Assembly (NCBI GenBank): GCA_014338405.1 | Contig: JTDE01003442.1 | Coordinates: 1 to 64,000, forward strand | Direction: 5' to 3' | DNA length: 64,000 bases | Origin: Paragonimus skrjabini miyazakii | Taxonomy: Eukaryota; Platyhelminthes; Trematoda; Plagiorchiida; Troglotrematidae | Shown here: positions 22,986 through 35,800 of the stretch, in pieces | How positions within the stretch are numbered: position 1 is the stretch's first letter | Layout of the letters: each line of letters begins with the position of its first letter | Made by a program: the position numbers and the translations under genes | Notes under the pieces: model-generated | Database searches by the model: none | What the model was told of the DNA's origin: nothing | The model's input: only the letters and a program-made list of their open reading frames with translations

Positions 22986-23639
22986 ACAAACCTTCATCAA
23001 CTTAGTATAGATGAGTTAAAGACAACATTGTCATCTAATCTTTTCGCAGTTAGTGCAGCTGTAATACGCTGAAGGTTTTTTACGGTTCATTATTGTCATG
23101 CATATTCCATGTCCTATTTTGATGAACCGTTTCACTGCAATTGTAGCAAGATGAAGCAGCTAAGGCCAGCTGAGTTTCATATCTTCGATTTGCTGAGATT
23201 AACACTGGAAAGTGATATAGGAGTTTGTTATGAAAGTTGAACTACACTCTTTCGAGTAAATTAAGTTACTGAATTGTTTGTGTCAACTTTATATAACTCG
23301 TTTGATTGTTATAAACGGATAATATTATTCGCAGTTTGCTGAAAGTGCAATTTGTTTAGTTGTTCACTAGTATGGCACGGATTAGTTTGAACGGGCTACC
23401 GTTTACATATGTTGAAAGAAATTTCATGATGTCACCGTAGTGTGTTAGGCAAAAATAATAATACAATAGTAACAAAAACACTAATAATCATATTAGTGTC
23501 TGTCGAAATATCCCCACATGATCAGAAGTGATGATATGACGAACAATTGTTTTCGATAATTCTTTTTAAGTCAGTGTAATCACAAGGCTTGGCAACGACA
23601 GCAAGAAAGATCTGTTCAGATGATGCAGTAGAATAGAAA

Positions 23640-24265
23640 CCAAAAACGGTTCAAAGCTTTTTGAGAGAAAACGAATATCCGGAGCAATTCCTCACTTTAA
23701 ATATGAACGCCAAAATCTTGCATGAAGTAGTGCTCACAGTTGAGAATAAAGCAGTGCTTGTAAAACTCTTGTTTGAAGTGAACATTGTAGCGGATCATTT
23801 CAACCGTTGTATGTACCGGCGAATTAGCTGTACTTTTCCAGCGGTAACCTTAATATGTTGGATCACAACAACGCCGATGTTACGATTAAGCCTGAAGAAC
23901 GAGCTACCAGTCCACAGTCAATCAGTGCACATGTACTCATTTTCATGCAATTGTTGCACTGCTAATTATGTTGTTGGGACGACTAGGCGTTTGTTAAAGA
24001 GGGTCAACTAACATGACTCATTTTGGAGCGAAACCAGTTGTCGTAAATCAGTTACTATCATTACTACCGTTATTGCACACCTAGCTGACAATAACCATCA
24101 AATAGACGTCACCAAATAATTCCGGGTTGTATGCAAACTTGCTGACACAACCAAAAACAGTCCATTTGCGCATTTTTGCGACTGTCTAATTTAGTATCAC
24201 TTGGATTATATAACCCTAACCTGTGCTTTCAGAAGAAATTTGTGCAATCCTTGCAACTTTCATGG
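23640..24265 (+). pseudogene. Penelope-like element, 3' part with GIY-YIG endonuclease
   Basis: An open frame (23661-24011) covers the late RT region (LFEVNIVADHFNRCMYRRI, TFPAVTLICWITTTPML) and the endonuclease start YSFSCNCCTANYVVGTTRRL. The last corresponds to the GIY-YIG block (C-x-C then Y-x-G-x-T-x-R-R-L). Past a stop the same region continues with RKSVTIITTVIAHLADNNHQ and ends in a LCNPCNF-like stretch near 24250, as at the C terminus of these proteins. Penelope-like elements encode an RT plus this endonuclease. The N-terminal RT is absent here. Confidence 0.8.
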
Positions 24266-24719
24266 CCACAGATCAATCACGGCCATTCTAACCACACACA
24301 AACATTTGAAAAAGACCGTGTGACGTAACATCCAATCAATGTCTAGTCCAGGTTTAATCAGTTATTGTGTTTAGTTTAGTAATAACTTGTACTGTCATTC
24401 GTTAACAAACACTTCTTGGTTTTTTCTAGTTTGTCTCATAGCATGTCTTGATGAAGTCCAAGTAAGTGTATTAACTTTGGAAAAGATTATCGAGAATAAT
24501 ATGAGTGGTAAGTAAATAGTTCAGATAAGCTTATGCAATACACTTCAACATCAGAAATCGTGACAGGAGGTTGCAGGTAATCTGGACTGGAATGACTTGA
24601 CAAGATTCTGAATGCACAAGCTGGATCGATGAAGTTACCAGTGTTCGGAACATGTTAAGCCGCTGTGGACAAACCGTTACCCGGTAACATCAACCTGCAC
24701 CCTGGGGCTAATTTTCCTT

Positions 24720-25700
24720 TACACTAGAGTTCAAACAACGTTTGAATCTACTCAACTGATTTTCGCCGCAGTTACATACAAATAAGTAGACAAAATGTGA
24801 AGTGACGCCGACGAGTAGATCTCTTCTGATTGAATAAACACTTTCTTATAAACCTGCTTTATTCTCAGAATGACTACCGACTTGGAGGACAGTTTTGATT
24901 CACGATGCATTTTTGGAAAACTAATGTAGGGTAGCAGGACAGACATGACTGTTTAATTTTTTCGCGACATTACTTCATGTGCAGAGTTTTATCACTTGAA
25001 TGAATAATGTATTTTTCAATGCGTGTTTATGTTGCACTAACGCAAAACTAATAAAAATCCAGGTGCTGAAGGGAATACATGAATTTCCTCTACATAGTTG
25101 TTTCAATATAGCCAACTTCCCAACTACATATGTGACATCTGAAACGATAGATAATTCTTAATCTCAAATTCAAACGTTACCTTCAGACTGATGTGAAAAC
25201 TGTTCCAGTGCCTCACTGGGTTTACTCTTCTTTGTTTGGAACGATTGTTTAATAGCATATCATTGACGTAGCGCTGGCAACAATACAGACCATTTATATC
25301 TCTGGTTGACTGTTGTTCAGTCCTTGAAGTAAAATGGTCACTAGTGAATTTGTAATGACTACCTTATCAGTTTGACAGCCGGACCGAGCAAAAATAGTGC
25401 CTGACACTTTAGCTGACCAAGAATAATTTTCCCTCAGCATATCAATATGTAGAGGCAAAGTGATGTTAAGAATTTCAACGAGCTCACAGATACAACCAAC
25501 AGTCTCGTGAAATGAAACGTTCGTGAAGAATGACTCAAAGTCAACGGAGTACATTAACTTATTGGTAAGCCCGATTTTGTTTAATTTACTTATCATTTCG
25601 AAAGAGCGTTTGATATGCTCTGCCTGACATTTTTTAACTCAGTAGAATGAAGCGGGTAATTAACCGGCGTACCACTTTATGTCATAAGGAGTGTGCCATC
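24720..25700 (-). pseudogene. Penelope-like element, RT core (opposite strand)
   Basis: On the minus strand from 25600 down: MYSVDFESFFTNVSFHETVG (RT motif A, with SLDVxSLFTNVP as the family form), LRENYSWSAKVSG, then RYVNDMLLNN (the Y-V-D-D box changed to Y-V-N-D), VRHWNSFHISLKVTFEFE, and later LFVCNCGENQLSRFKRCL, the start of the endonuclease, at about 24770-24720. Catalytic residues are lost and stops are present. It lies tail to tail with the plus-strand copy at 23640. Confidence 0.75.
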
Positions 25701-25704
25701 ACTG

Positions 25705-26700
25705 GATAATTCCTAAGCAATACTCTAGCCTGGTATGTCTCTAGAAAGCTGCCGAGTTGAGATATCAATGAGCCGCACGGTTTTTAAGTCTTACACGTCA
25801 TCTAATTAGTTATAGGTAATTGTTGAAGAAACTGAGCATGTCGTCCAGTGTCACCCTCTATTTTATTGTCATTGTCAACTGTGTCCATTTGCTGGACTTT
25901 CATTTGGTAATCGGATACCGGCAATTTTTACACTCGCTTATCCTTCTGTTAAATAACTGTACTAGAGCCCTCATCTATCCAAAGTATTGTCATATTTTTT
26001 TAGTTTACTTTTCTTGACGATTACCAGCGTTATTTTGTGACCGCGCACCAGCCGTTGATTCAAGTCTTGCTGAACACATAAATAATTAGATATTTGGATA
26101 ATCAAGCTCAGCATGCACTTGAGTACGATTAAGTTTATGTAACGTAACACTATAATCAGAACTAAGGGCTAGTACTTACGGTTGCAACAAATTCAGTCAT
26201 ATTAAAAACTAGTTCAGTGCACACGCTAGGATCCAAATGAAGTTTCCTTTCAAACGGCTTTCTACGTGAATCCTGTGAACGGTTGTTCTCTTTGTACGAT
26301 CGTTGTTTTCCTTGAAAGTAACTTAAGTATAACATGACAAAACAATGACGAGATTTTGATGACTGAAGTTTTGGAACTTCAGAAGAGACTGAACTGTAAA
26401 GTTTCAGCCAGTTTCAAAACTGCATAGAAAGCGGCAGTTCTAGCAAAACTCTATTTAGTAAAATCTATCGTTGGGTTTTGCGGATTTTTAACGTTTGATG
26501 GCAACTTCAGTTAATTTTTTTTGTAGAGATCTTGTTGAATATTTCCAGTTATCCCATGAGGCATTCAAAAAAGTTAATCCCTTATGAGACCGTGAAGATG
26601 AGTTGAAGAAGTTCTCAGAAAAGATACGTCAAATATTTGTGTCAGGTTTGTTGTTATTGACAAATGTAAATACTGTTCACTGGCAGCCGTCCAGTAACAC
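25705..26700. other. No gene recognised; region upstream of the MEG promoter
   Basis: No motif-bearing frame was found. The last 300 bases before 26720 would contain the upstream promoter of the gene proposed at 26787. I see no clear CCAAT or GC box. Confidence 0.4.
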
Positions 26701-26722
26701 GAATTTCATGCCAGTGGTGCAG

Positions 26723-26730
26723 TATAAAAG
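26723..26730 (+). promoter_or_regulatory. TATA box of the candidate micro-exon gene
   Basis: TATAAAAG lies 57 bases before the ATG at 26787. A start of transcription about 30 bases downstream would fall near 26755-26760 and give a leader of roughly 30 nt, a plausible pol II core promoter layout. The strength of the call comes from the match to consensus and from the signal-peptide exon right behind it. Confidence 0.5.
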
Positions 26731-26786
26731 CCTTCGTTAAGGTAACTTCGGCAACCTGAGGTCACGCGAAAAACACACCAAATAAT

Positions 26787-26850
26787 ATGCATACAAGCTT
26801 GATATTCTGTTGCTTAGTTTTGCTAATTTTTTACCAAGTTCAATGTCAGA
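26787..26850 (+). CDS. MEG candidate exon 1: signal peptide
   Basis: ATG at 26787 opens 21 codons plus one base before a GTAAGT donor at 26851. The peptide starts MHTSLIFCCLVLLIF and ends YQVQCQ: a short polar start, a hydrophobic core of about 12 residues and a V-Q-C type cleavage region, so it looks like a classical signal peptide. The exon ends in phase 1 (base A), the phase in which every micro-exon below stays open. No in-frame ATG lies between the TATA box and this one. The chance of a TATA box, a signal peptide and a perfect donor in this spacing is low, which is why it ranks above the individual micro-exons. Confidence 0.55.
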
Positions 26851-29800
26851 GTAAGTTGTCACTTGTAAACAATTCTTTTGTTTTATGATCTGAAACTTAG
26901 AGGATTATCTAGAATATCATTTGTAGAAAAAAAAACAAATATCATCCATTCGCTTGTTGGGGGGTCAAGAGAGATTTATGTGCACATGTGAAATTGTTCG
27001 TAGTAAGCAATCAAAGTATGTATACTAAATTCATAAGGACTACTGTTTTAAGAGAAGCATTCAAGAAAAGATCAGTTCTAGTCAGTCAGACATCCACGGA
27101 TGATTAGTGACTTATGGACGTTAAGTATCTTGCTATCATGTTCAACTCTGTTGTGAGTAAAAGTTATAGTCATAGGTTAATATTAATATTAGGAACTCCG
27201 GATTGGAAACATCGTGCTGATCACTTATTATGATCTACATTTAGAACGTATTGCAAAGTTAAGATTGCACTCACGCCAAATTAATATTACGATTTCTGGG
27301 CTTAGTTCTGCATGAAACAGACTTCAGCGACAAAGGTGATGCAAGCGGTACAAGGCACTTGGCTTCCACTTTTACTGGCATTTCGATTTCACCAAAGTGC
27401 TCTCTGTTTTACACCCGTATCTTCACATAACTCACCACGCGTCATTATTAAATCAATACCTTTGTTAACCTGTTCATCGCCTTCATTGAAATAGAATATT
27501 TGTTGGGTACGAGTATATTCCTTTGCAGTCAACTAGTGTGCGATTCAGTTCCTAAGTTACTAGCCTTTTATGATCAAACAAATAAGCTTAGCTGATGAGT
27601 AGTATGGGATTTTGGTTTTCATATAGAAAGAAAATCACCAACAATTGACAGCACCTATTGCACTCCCGATGATATTCCAGACGGCACCTTTGGAAAAAAG
27701 AAGCAATAGACTCGAGTTTTGCTCTCATTAGTGCTCGTCAGTAGTGCATATCCTTGCCACTGCCGGGACTTGAACCACGGACATGCTGTTCATGAGGCAA
27801 CCGTGTTTACCACTGCACCATTGACCTCACATTAGGCTCGACCGAATTATCATATGAGAACGCTCATCCACTTTCGCTTGTGAGTAATGATCAGGTTGCC
27901 CGATCGCCTCGGGAGGAGACATAATTACTGTCTGTTAACCAGTGTCTGCAAAATTACCCGATCAGCCGTCCAGTGTAAATCAGAGATCCAGACTTTGTGG
28001 GAAATATTTGCAGTCGGAAACGCCGTAATCTCTCTATAAGGGGGGATTGGAACCACAATGGGATCAGAATTGTGGTCCGTCATCTTATCTGGGTGTTGTT
28101 CGGAAATAGTGGTCCCCATACAGTAATCATCATCTGAGGGCCTGTCAGGTAGCATTGAGTACGAAACATCGGTCTACTTGTTAAATGCTTTCAATGCAGG
28201 TGGTACCGAGAGAATAGTATGAACTACTCAAGTATTCGCTTATAAACACGACTGGAAACAAAAATGAGAAATGTATCTCACATATATCTCTCACGTTAAG
28301 CTGATGACAATTCAGCGAATATGGCTTAACTTCAGTCCCGCAGTCGGGCTTGAGTGATGGCTGCGCGCTGACTAGGATGATTTCGTTGTGGGTCATATAT
28401 TTTTGATGAGTAGTAGGGGATTTTGATTTTCATACAAACTGAACATCATTACTACTAATCGGTAATAAATACCGCTGAACAAGTTGGTGATTCCTGTTAT
28501 TTCAACTTAGAGTTAACGGACCAATTAATGCGTCTCTTCTGGAGGCGATCGGACAACCTGATCATCCATCACAAGCAAAAGTGGTTGAGCGTTCACATAT
28601 GATGATTCAGTCACGCCTAATGTGAGGTCAATGGCGCAGTGGTCAGCACGATCACCCCATGAAAACGTGGTCGGAGTTCTAGTCCCGGCAGTGGCAAGGA
28701 TATGCACTACTGACGAGCTCTAATGAAAGCAAAAGTCGAGTCTATTGCTTCTTTTATCGAAAGGGGCCGTCTGGAATGTTAACGGGAGTGCAAGAGGTGT
28801 CAATTGTGGGTGGTGTTCAATCTATATGAACTAAGCTTAAGATGTGGGAGATCACTGAGATGTGAGCTTCGTAACTCTATTTGCCGATCGGTAGAATGAT
28901 AGTTATCATTATGATACACGAATGAAACAATGTTAAAGGCAGCACAGTCAAACTTTGACGATAGTCTCAACCTATAACATTGTCAGTTGGACATGAATGC
29001 CAGTTTTCCTTCCCGTAAGTTAAGGTCTACTCTCATCTTTCGAGTCTAATGCCGTTAAAATGTTAATTGGACTTCTATGTGAAGCATAATATATACGAGT
29101 TGGTGTAACCATTGGCGACTGCCCTCCATAATAACATAGAGTAGATCCAGATAAGCATGGTACATTAAAGCACGTTGTACGGAAAGCCTTTCAGAACAAC
29201 CACCACTTATTATTAAGATGAACATACCAACAAATTGGCCATATATGTTACAGTTTTGCGTCAGCATTGTGTTAAATGAATACGTATTCCACATTGCCAG
29301 ATGACAGCCAGCATAGGCGAAAACAACTGATTACACTGCTTGTGCATACTTAAGACTGCTCTAAGCAGTTTAAAATAAACATAGTTAAATAACGAAAACA
29401 CACAAAGCATTAGATTTTATAATTAATGGGTCACAGAAAAAAAAGAAGTATACAAGGATAAGCCAAATATGAAATAAAACAGCCTTCGCCGTCGGATCAT
29501 CTTGACGACAAAGTCAGGGGGTGTGTCACGACTCGCTAATGCCCTAAACGGGAGTTACTCGTATTTCATACATAAAGTGACGTGCCCTGGGAGAGTTTCG
29601 AACTCTCGACCTTCGCATTATAAGTACGGCGCTTTAACCAACTAAGCTACCGAGGCTGTTACCATGATCTCCGTGTAAGCATTCAATATTGGTCTAATTG
29701 CACCCATTTATTACAATTACGGTTTGACGAGTTGATGTTTGCATATTAATATCATAGGCGTAGTCAGATAGAAAACAACTTTACCTTTCGCTTGTCGTTA

Positions 29801-32800
29801 AGTGAATAATTCTCAATAAACCTGCTTATTTGATTACTGACACGTTTTACCAGTGGCGCGCATACAATTATCTATCAACGGGCCTGTAGGAAAACAACGT
29901 GAAGAAATGACAGCTTATGTCACAAACACGTGATACCAGGGGAATAAGCATCGCTGCTGCGTCAGACAAGGGATAAGTAGAAAGCAGTTACGTAACCTAA
30001 TTAACGGTATACAAATTATCTTTATTCCTCAGAAAGAGGGAATCGAGTAATTCTCAAAAACATTTGAAATGTGTTGCCTTGAAATGTTCAAATGACATAA
30101 TATATCATCACTTATACATTTCTCTGTTATATATTATAAGAAGAGATGCTGTGAGAGCAACATATTAAAAACATCAGTGTATTTCACTGTTGACAGCATC
30201 TTTTTAGTTTTGGGAGGTATGAAGTTCTGAAACTCGCATTCCCAGTTTTAAAGAATGTATTTTAAATGCATTAAAGGTCGTATTTGGGTTTATTCCGAAG
30301 GCTAGCATCAATGCGCAGTCGCAGACAGCCACGTCAGTTTACGCGTGTTGAGGATAACAAAGATTTCCATTTTGTCGCCTGATATACCTTTAAAATCGTA
30401 AAGTTCTAACACATATTTGAGGTCATTCTCTAATCACCGAACTCTTAGTAACTCTGTTCACTGTTGTCTGCATGTAACAGTCCTGGTCATTAGGCAGTTC
30501 CACACCCCCACAACCTCAATGAAAGACCATAGATCGCAGTCACTCCGTTCTAAAAATCTAGTGTTTTATTTGGGATGCCAATAATATTGTGATAGTTGGG
30601 AATACGTAACAGTAATGGGAAATGTATGATTTGGTCATCACAAATATAGAGTTAATTTGCCGTTGTTGTCCGCTTTTCCTTCAATTATTTACCACGATTG
30701 CATGATGCCCTTTCCTCTAAGGGATCTAAAATCTTTGTCAGATTTACAAATATGTGTGCCCTACGCCCTAAACAAACTTAGGAAGGTTAAAAACCCATAG
30801 TGGCGGGAGTTTAAGTGTTAATCATGTTTTGCCTTGTCGCACACGGAAGTGTTGTTCATCCTCCCGTCGAAAAGAAGGGAGAATTCAACAAACATGGATA
30901 GTCAACAGCTTAAATCCCCGGTTAATCGTGGAACAGCTCAGCAGTAGACCATCCATATATCAGTACATTAAGCAACGCTTCTCGTAGCTTGTCAAAATGT
31001 CGGTCTACAATCAGATAATTCCAAACCACTATGTCGTTCAGTCGGGAAGGAAAATAACTTCCAGTGACATTGCTTCTCGTTTCAGAAATGGGGACGGTGT
31101 CTTATTTTACAAGCTCCCATGAGAAGTGTTGCATGTGGACTACTCACAGTCACCTCACTATTACCCTGTGTTTAAACTCTTACAAAATTGAGAACAATAA
31201 AGTAAAACATGCCATATTTATGTACACTTATTGAGTTTTACAGTCAGTCCATTAGACGTTCACTTTGCACTAGGATTCACATATTCCAAAAACCCGTCAC
31301 AACATAAGCAAGTCTTTTAACTATCTCACCAATTGCTATCTCGACCGTAATCTTGTTAGCTATACTGTTGGTTTCAAGTTAAAGTAGAGATTTACTTTAA
31401 ATACCTGTACCAGTTTGCCGAATCTCTATCTGAGATCTCATCATGATGCTTAATCTTGTTGAAATCAGCAACCATAGTATTCTTAGTAACGTACTATTAC
31501 TCTATCAACCTTAACAAGTTGTTGAGTATTGACGGAGCTTAAAAGATACTCTAGATAACACCTCGTCAATCTCACCTGAATCTTATCCATTTACAGAGGA
31601 AGAGATTGATGGCATTCATGTTTTTGACAAGATCAAAGCAATCGTCTATCCATCCCTGTTTGCCATCTTTTGTTGGCCTGCTCATTTAAGCCTCTGTTCG
31701 AACCTTTTTTCATACATCTAACCGCATCAGCTTTTATAGTTCTCTACTTCCCCACTCTATGAATACTTGAAAAATATTTGGTTGGCTACTGTTCGAATTA
31801 TTCAAGTTTTCTTGTATTCCTTGAAACTTTCACGATTATTGTACAGTAGCGACTCAGTTCATCACCAGACTTATCAGGAAATCTAGCCTCCACCTCAATT
31901 TGTATGAATTTCTAATGAGTATACTTGGTTGCTCCGTATTTTTCCATGTATGCCTATATACACTTTTCAATCTATAATCTTATGTAAAACAAGTTTTTTA
32001 GTAGAAGTAACTGGTAGAAACGCTCGCTTATTTATTGCTCTTGAGGCTAACTTGTTGGCCGTGTTTACTGAGATTTCGCTTTTAGGTATCTCATCCATGC
32101 TCGTCTTAACATTTCTGATAGTATTATATATTCGAAATTGGTTTACACACGCGACTCGTTAACGGCAAACATACTCAGTACTATATATCGATGCGCACCA
32201 AATAATCAATAGACTTATTTTGATATCTACGACGCTGGAGGCTCTGAGCGTTTAATTCTTTCGAATGTTTACTATTGTTGCTTATAAACTCCGTTCTACA
32301 CGTTGACACATTTAAGAAATTTAATTAAATACCAATTTCCATGGTTGAAAGTATTAATTAAACAATAGAGGTATACAGAACTGAAGCGGTTGACAGAAAG
32401 GACATACATGTGCTTGTTTATTTCTGGTCAGCTAGGCTGCTTGCCACTGATTAGCACTGGCGGAAATTGCGAGGTTGGACAAAATACCTCAAGCTAACAA
32501 TAAATTTTGTTGTTTTCTTCCTAAAACTAAATCAACCGGCCCACATAATGAGGCACGCTGAGTATTCAACAATGACTACGTTTTCCAGATAAAATTATCT
32601 GTCTGTGACAATCAACTAAACTGACAAATCATAGTCCGTGCATTACACGCATACGAATAAATGATAACTGTTATAACTAACGTTCATCAGAAACGTTTGA
32701 GTGGTTCTTTCGAAGCACACTCCGTCAAACATCCTGACTAACTTTGCACAATTCCAAAATGTCATTCCTGTTTAATTTCAATCGCTGATTATCGAACATT

Positions 32801-35800
32801 GTCGCTGTTGATTCAGGGTAGCAGGAAATCAGTATCATACAACACAACATTTATGATCAATGAAGGCTCCTAACGACCAGCGTTGGTGTACTTCTGTCGC
32901 GCTACTACACGTTGATTGACGAGTAGCCAGGTTAATGACACCTGTCCATTACTACGAATTTCAAGTCAGTTTTTGCATGAACACTTTTGGTAAACTGATT
33001 ACCCAGAAAAATTTCAACAGACCCTAAACACACCAATTTATGCCGTGTGTGTAAGCGCTCAAACTTAAAACAGTCAATTTTTAACACCGGTGTTTTCTGC
33101 AACATTCAAACCGAAAGGATATTGCATTTGGTTAGATATCTCAAAACCGTGGTGCTGTTGAATCGTGTATAAATATTTGGGGGAGTCAACTATGTGAACA
33201 AAAAATCAAGGATGTAAATAGACACAGATAAGCACATGTTAATGAATGAGACAAGCTGCAAAATACTCCTCAGATCTGGTTAAGTCATTTTTTCTACCAC
33301 GTTGCCACAACTGCCACAATAATTTATTTGCTAGCTTGCCGGAAGACTTTATTCTTACTTATAATACCGTATTAATTGACACAATCCGTATGATTATGCA
33401 ATTATATCAATCAGGAAATATTAAGGATGAGCGTTAAATTATACGCCATCTAAAAATGCACTGACATGAGCATTTCAAACGAGGACGAAAACGATTATTG
33501 CGTGGCGCTTACTTGGATAATCGTCATTACAAATGATGGACATATTCTGTTGTTCAGTGTTCATATATATTCGGTCGACCAGAGTCAACAAAAAACAGTG
33601 CGAAATTTTAGATATTATTGACATTTTATATTTTACGAGAACTTTCTAATATAATGTAATGAAATAAGCCTGGTTTGGTTAGTTCAGATAGCATGTTAAG
33701 TTAACCAGAAAGCAGAAGTGAAAGGCACAGTGCATTCACGAATGATGATTCACAATCTTGCTGGCCGAAAAAAGCTGCCAATAAAAACCTCTTATGCAAA
33801 GCTTATGATAAACGCCACTGAACACACAAGCTAAGACGACCTTAAGCAAAACTGATACGTCTTCGTTTTGAATGTTGCATTGTTTCCAACAATACAATTC
33901 GTCGAGGTCAAATTGGATTGCGTAAAGGAAGAATTATGCGACACACCTCACACTTCCCTAAATTCTACAAAATGAAGTCAGACAAGTATAAAAGGGTTTT
34001 CTGCAATATTATTGGCGTTAATCGCCTTGACCACGTCCCTCACGAGTTACAGTTTAGTGAACTTACGAACAATAATGTCAGAGTTAGTGCTGTGTTCTTC
34101 CGGAATCTCTGATGCATGAATTAACATTGGATGAATCTTCATCTCTTTTTGAAATCTTCTCAGCTTTCTCACTGTTTTGCCTCTGTATGACAATAACAGC
34201 TGGATCATTCTCTGTAGATTCATTGGTCTTCCCTTGGTTGACGTACCGTTGACGCACTGGTCGATAGTTAGTATCCAGAAGCGATGACATTTAGTTTATA
34301 GAATTACCAAGAAGGATTCCAGTACAGGGGCTTTTAAAGATTGACCAGCAGATAGATAACCCGCTGACAGAACTCATCGTGAGATGTGTTGAACGATTCT
34401 TCCTTTACGCAATCCAGTTTGACTTCAACGAATTGTACCGTTGACAGAACTGTCAAGCTGAAAACGAAAAACTATCGGGTTTGTTTAAGGTCGTCTTAAC
34501 TCGTGTGTTCAATGGCGTGCATCCAAAACTTTGCATCGGGAGTTTTTGTGAGCACCTTTATCGGCCATCAAGAATGTGCATCATTACTTAAGACCTGCTA
34601 GTTATGCGATGGAAACTTTCAGCAATAATCCTCATAGATCGCATCCTAAGATTTGTCGGTGGGTGGCCTGGGGTGTCTGCTTATTTGCAGTGTTTACAAT
34701 GTTCCAGTCAAGTAAAAAAGTGCTGAGTACGGAGAATCCTATAGTTCCCCCAAGTATTTGAATAGATAATTTGTTCTCAAGCAACAGCCCAGAAAATATC
34801 CAAACTCGTTTTTGCTTTTGAACAAAAATACACTGGTCAGAAGACGAGATATGCAAGCAGCATACTGATAAGTCTTGACGGTGACAAGATCTGAAGCAGT
34901 GAATTGTGTAGCAGTTTGAGAAATTACGGAAAATATATGAAGTCTGGAAAATTAGAAAATGTATCCAATGAGCTCAAAACTGATACAGTTTTCTATAAAT
35001 TAACAAGAGGTGACAACAATGAGGATTCATAATTAGGTATATTCAAGGTCTGACTTTGCAAATTAATTTGGTCCTTGACAACGACTGGTTTTACCTACGG
35101 CATCTTCTTTAAGACATGCGTTTACGACATATTTGTTTGTGACCCCACTGTGATCAACACCTATTCACAAAGACTATCAACTTCATTCCACAGAAGTGAT
35201 AAATGATGTATCCTTCTTACTGGTCATAATTGCACTGTTGATGACATATTTCAAAGTAGCGGTTTCTTTTGCGAAAGTGCATGAAATACAACATTGTTCT
35301 CATGTTCGAATCTGGGGACGTGAACGTTTGTTGTAATCTTCAATTATCTAAACTAAACTAGCAAGCCACACACTACACATGTTTTATTCTACCGTTAACC
35401 TCACTTGTTGAAATCGAGAGCTGAACTTTCAAGAGTAGAGCGCTGTGATGATGAATATCGTGTTGTGCGACAGCATTCTGTCCGGTTTGCAGCATCCATA
35501 CGTGTACTCAATATTGTTATCTCGTTTCTGATGCTGTTTGCGACTAAAGTTTTACACTCACACTCATATGGTCCTCGGCGACTTGTACCAGGTAAGCCAT
35601 GCACATAACACTCCTCGGGTTAATAATGTCTGACCATGCCTATTCAAGTATGCATGCGCTATAAATTCTCCCTCATTAAATGCAACTTTTCAACTAGGTG
35701 AGTGAATTGGGATTTGTGTTCGTCAAATTCTGACTCCAGAATATACATCATTTTATTGTTTTCTACTAGTTTATTTTTTAACTACTGTCAAAAATCCATG

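Noticed and set aside
31560..31720. Faint LINE-like start (PFTEEEIDGIHVF)
   Set aside because: No further RT blocks follow in any frame.
35405..35549. Open frame upstream of the 42-nt exon with a hydrophobic stretch
   Set aside because: No ATG and no good acceptor at its start; chance length.
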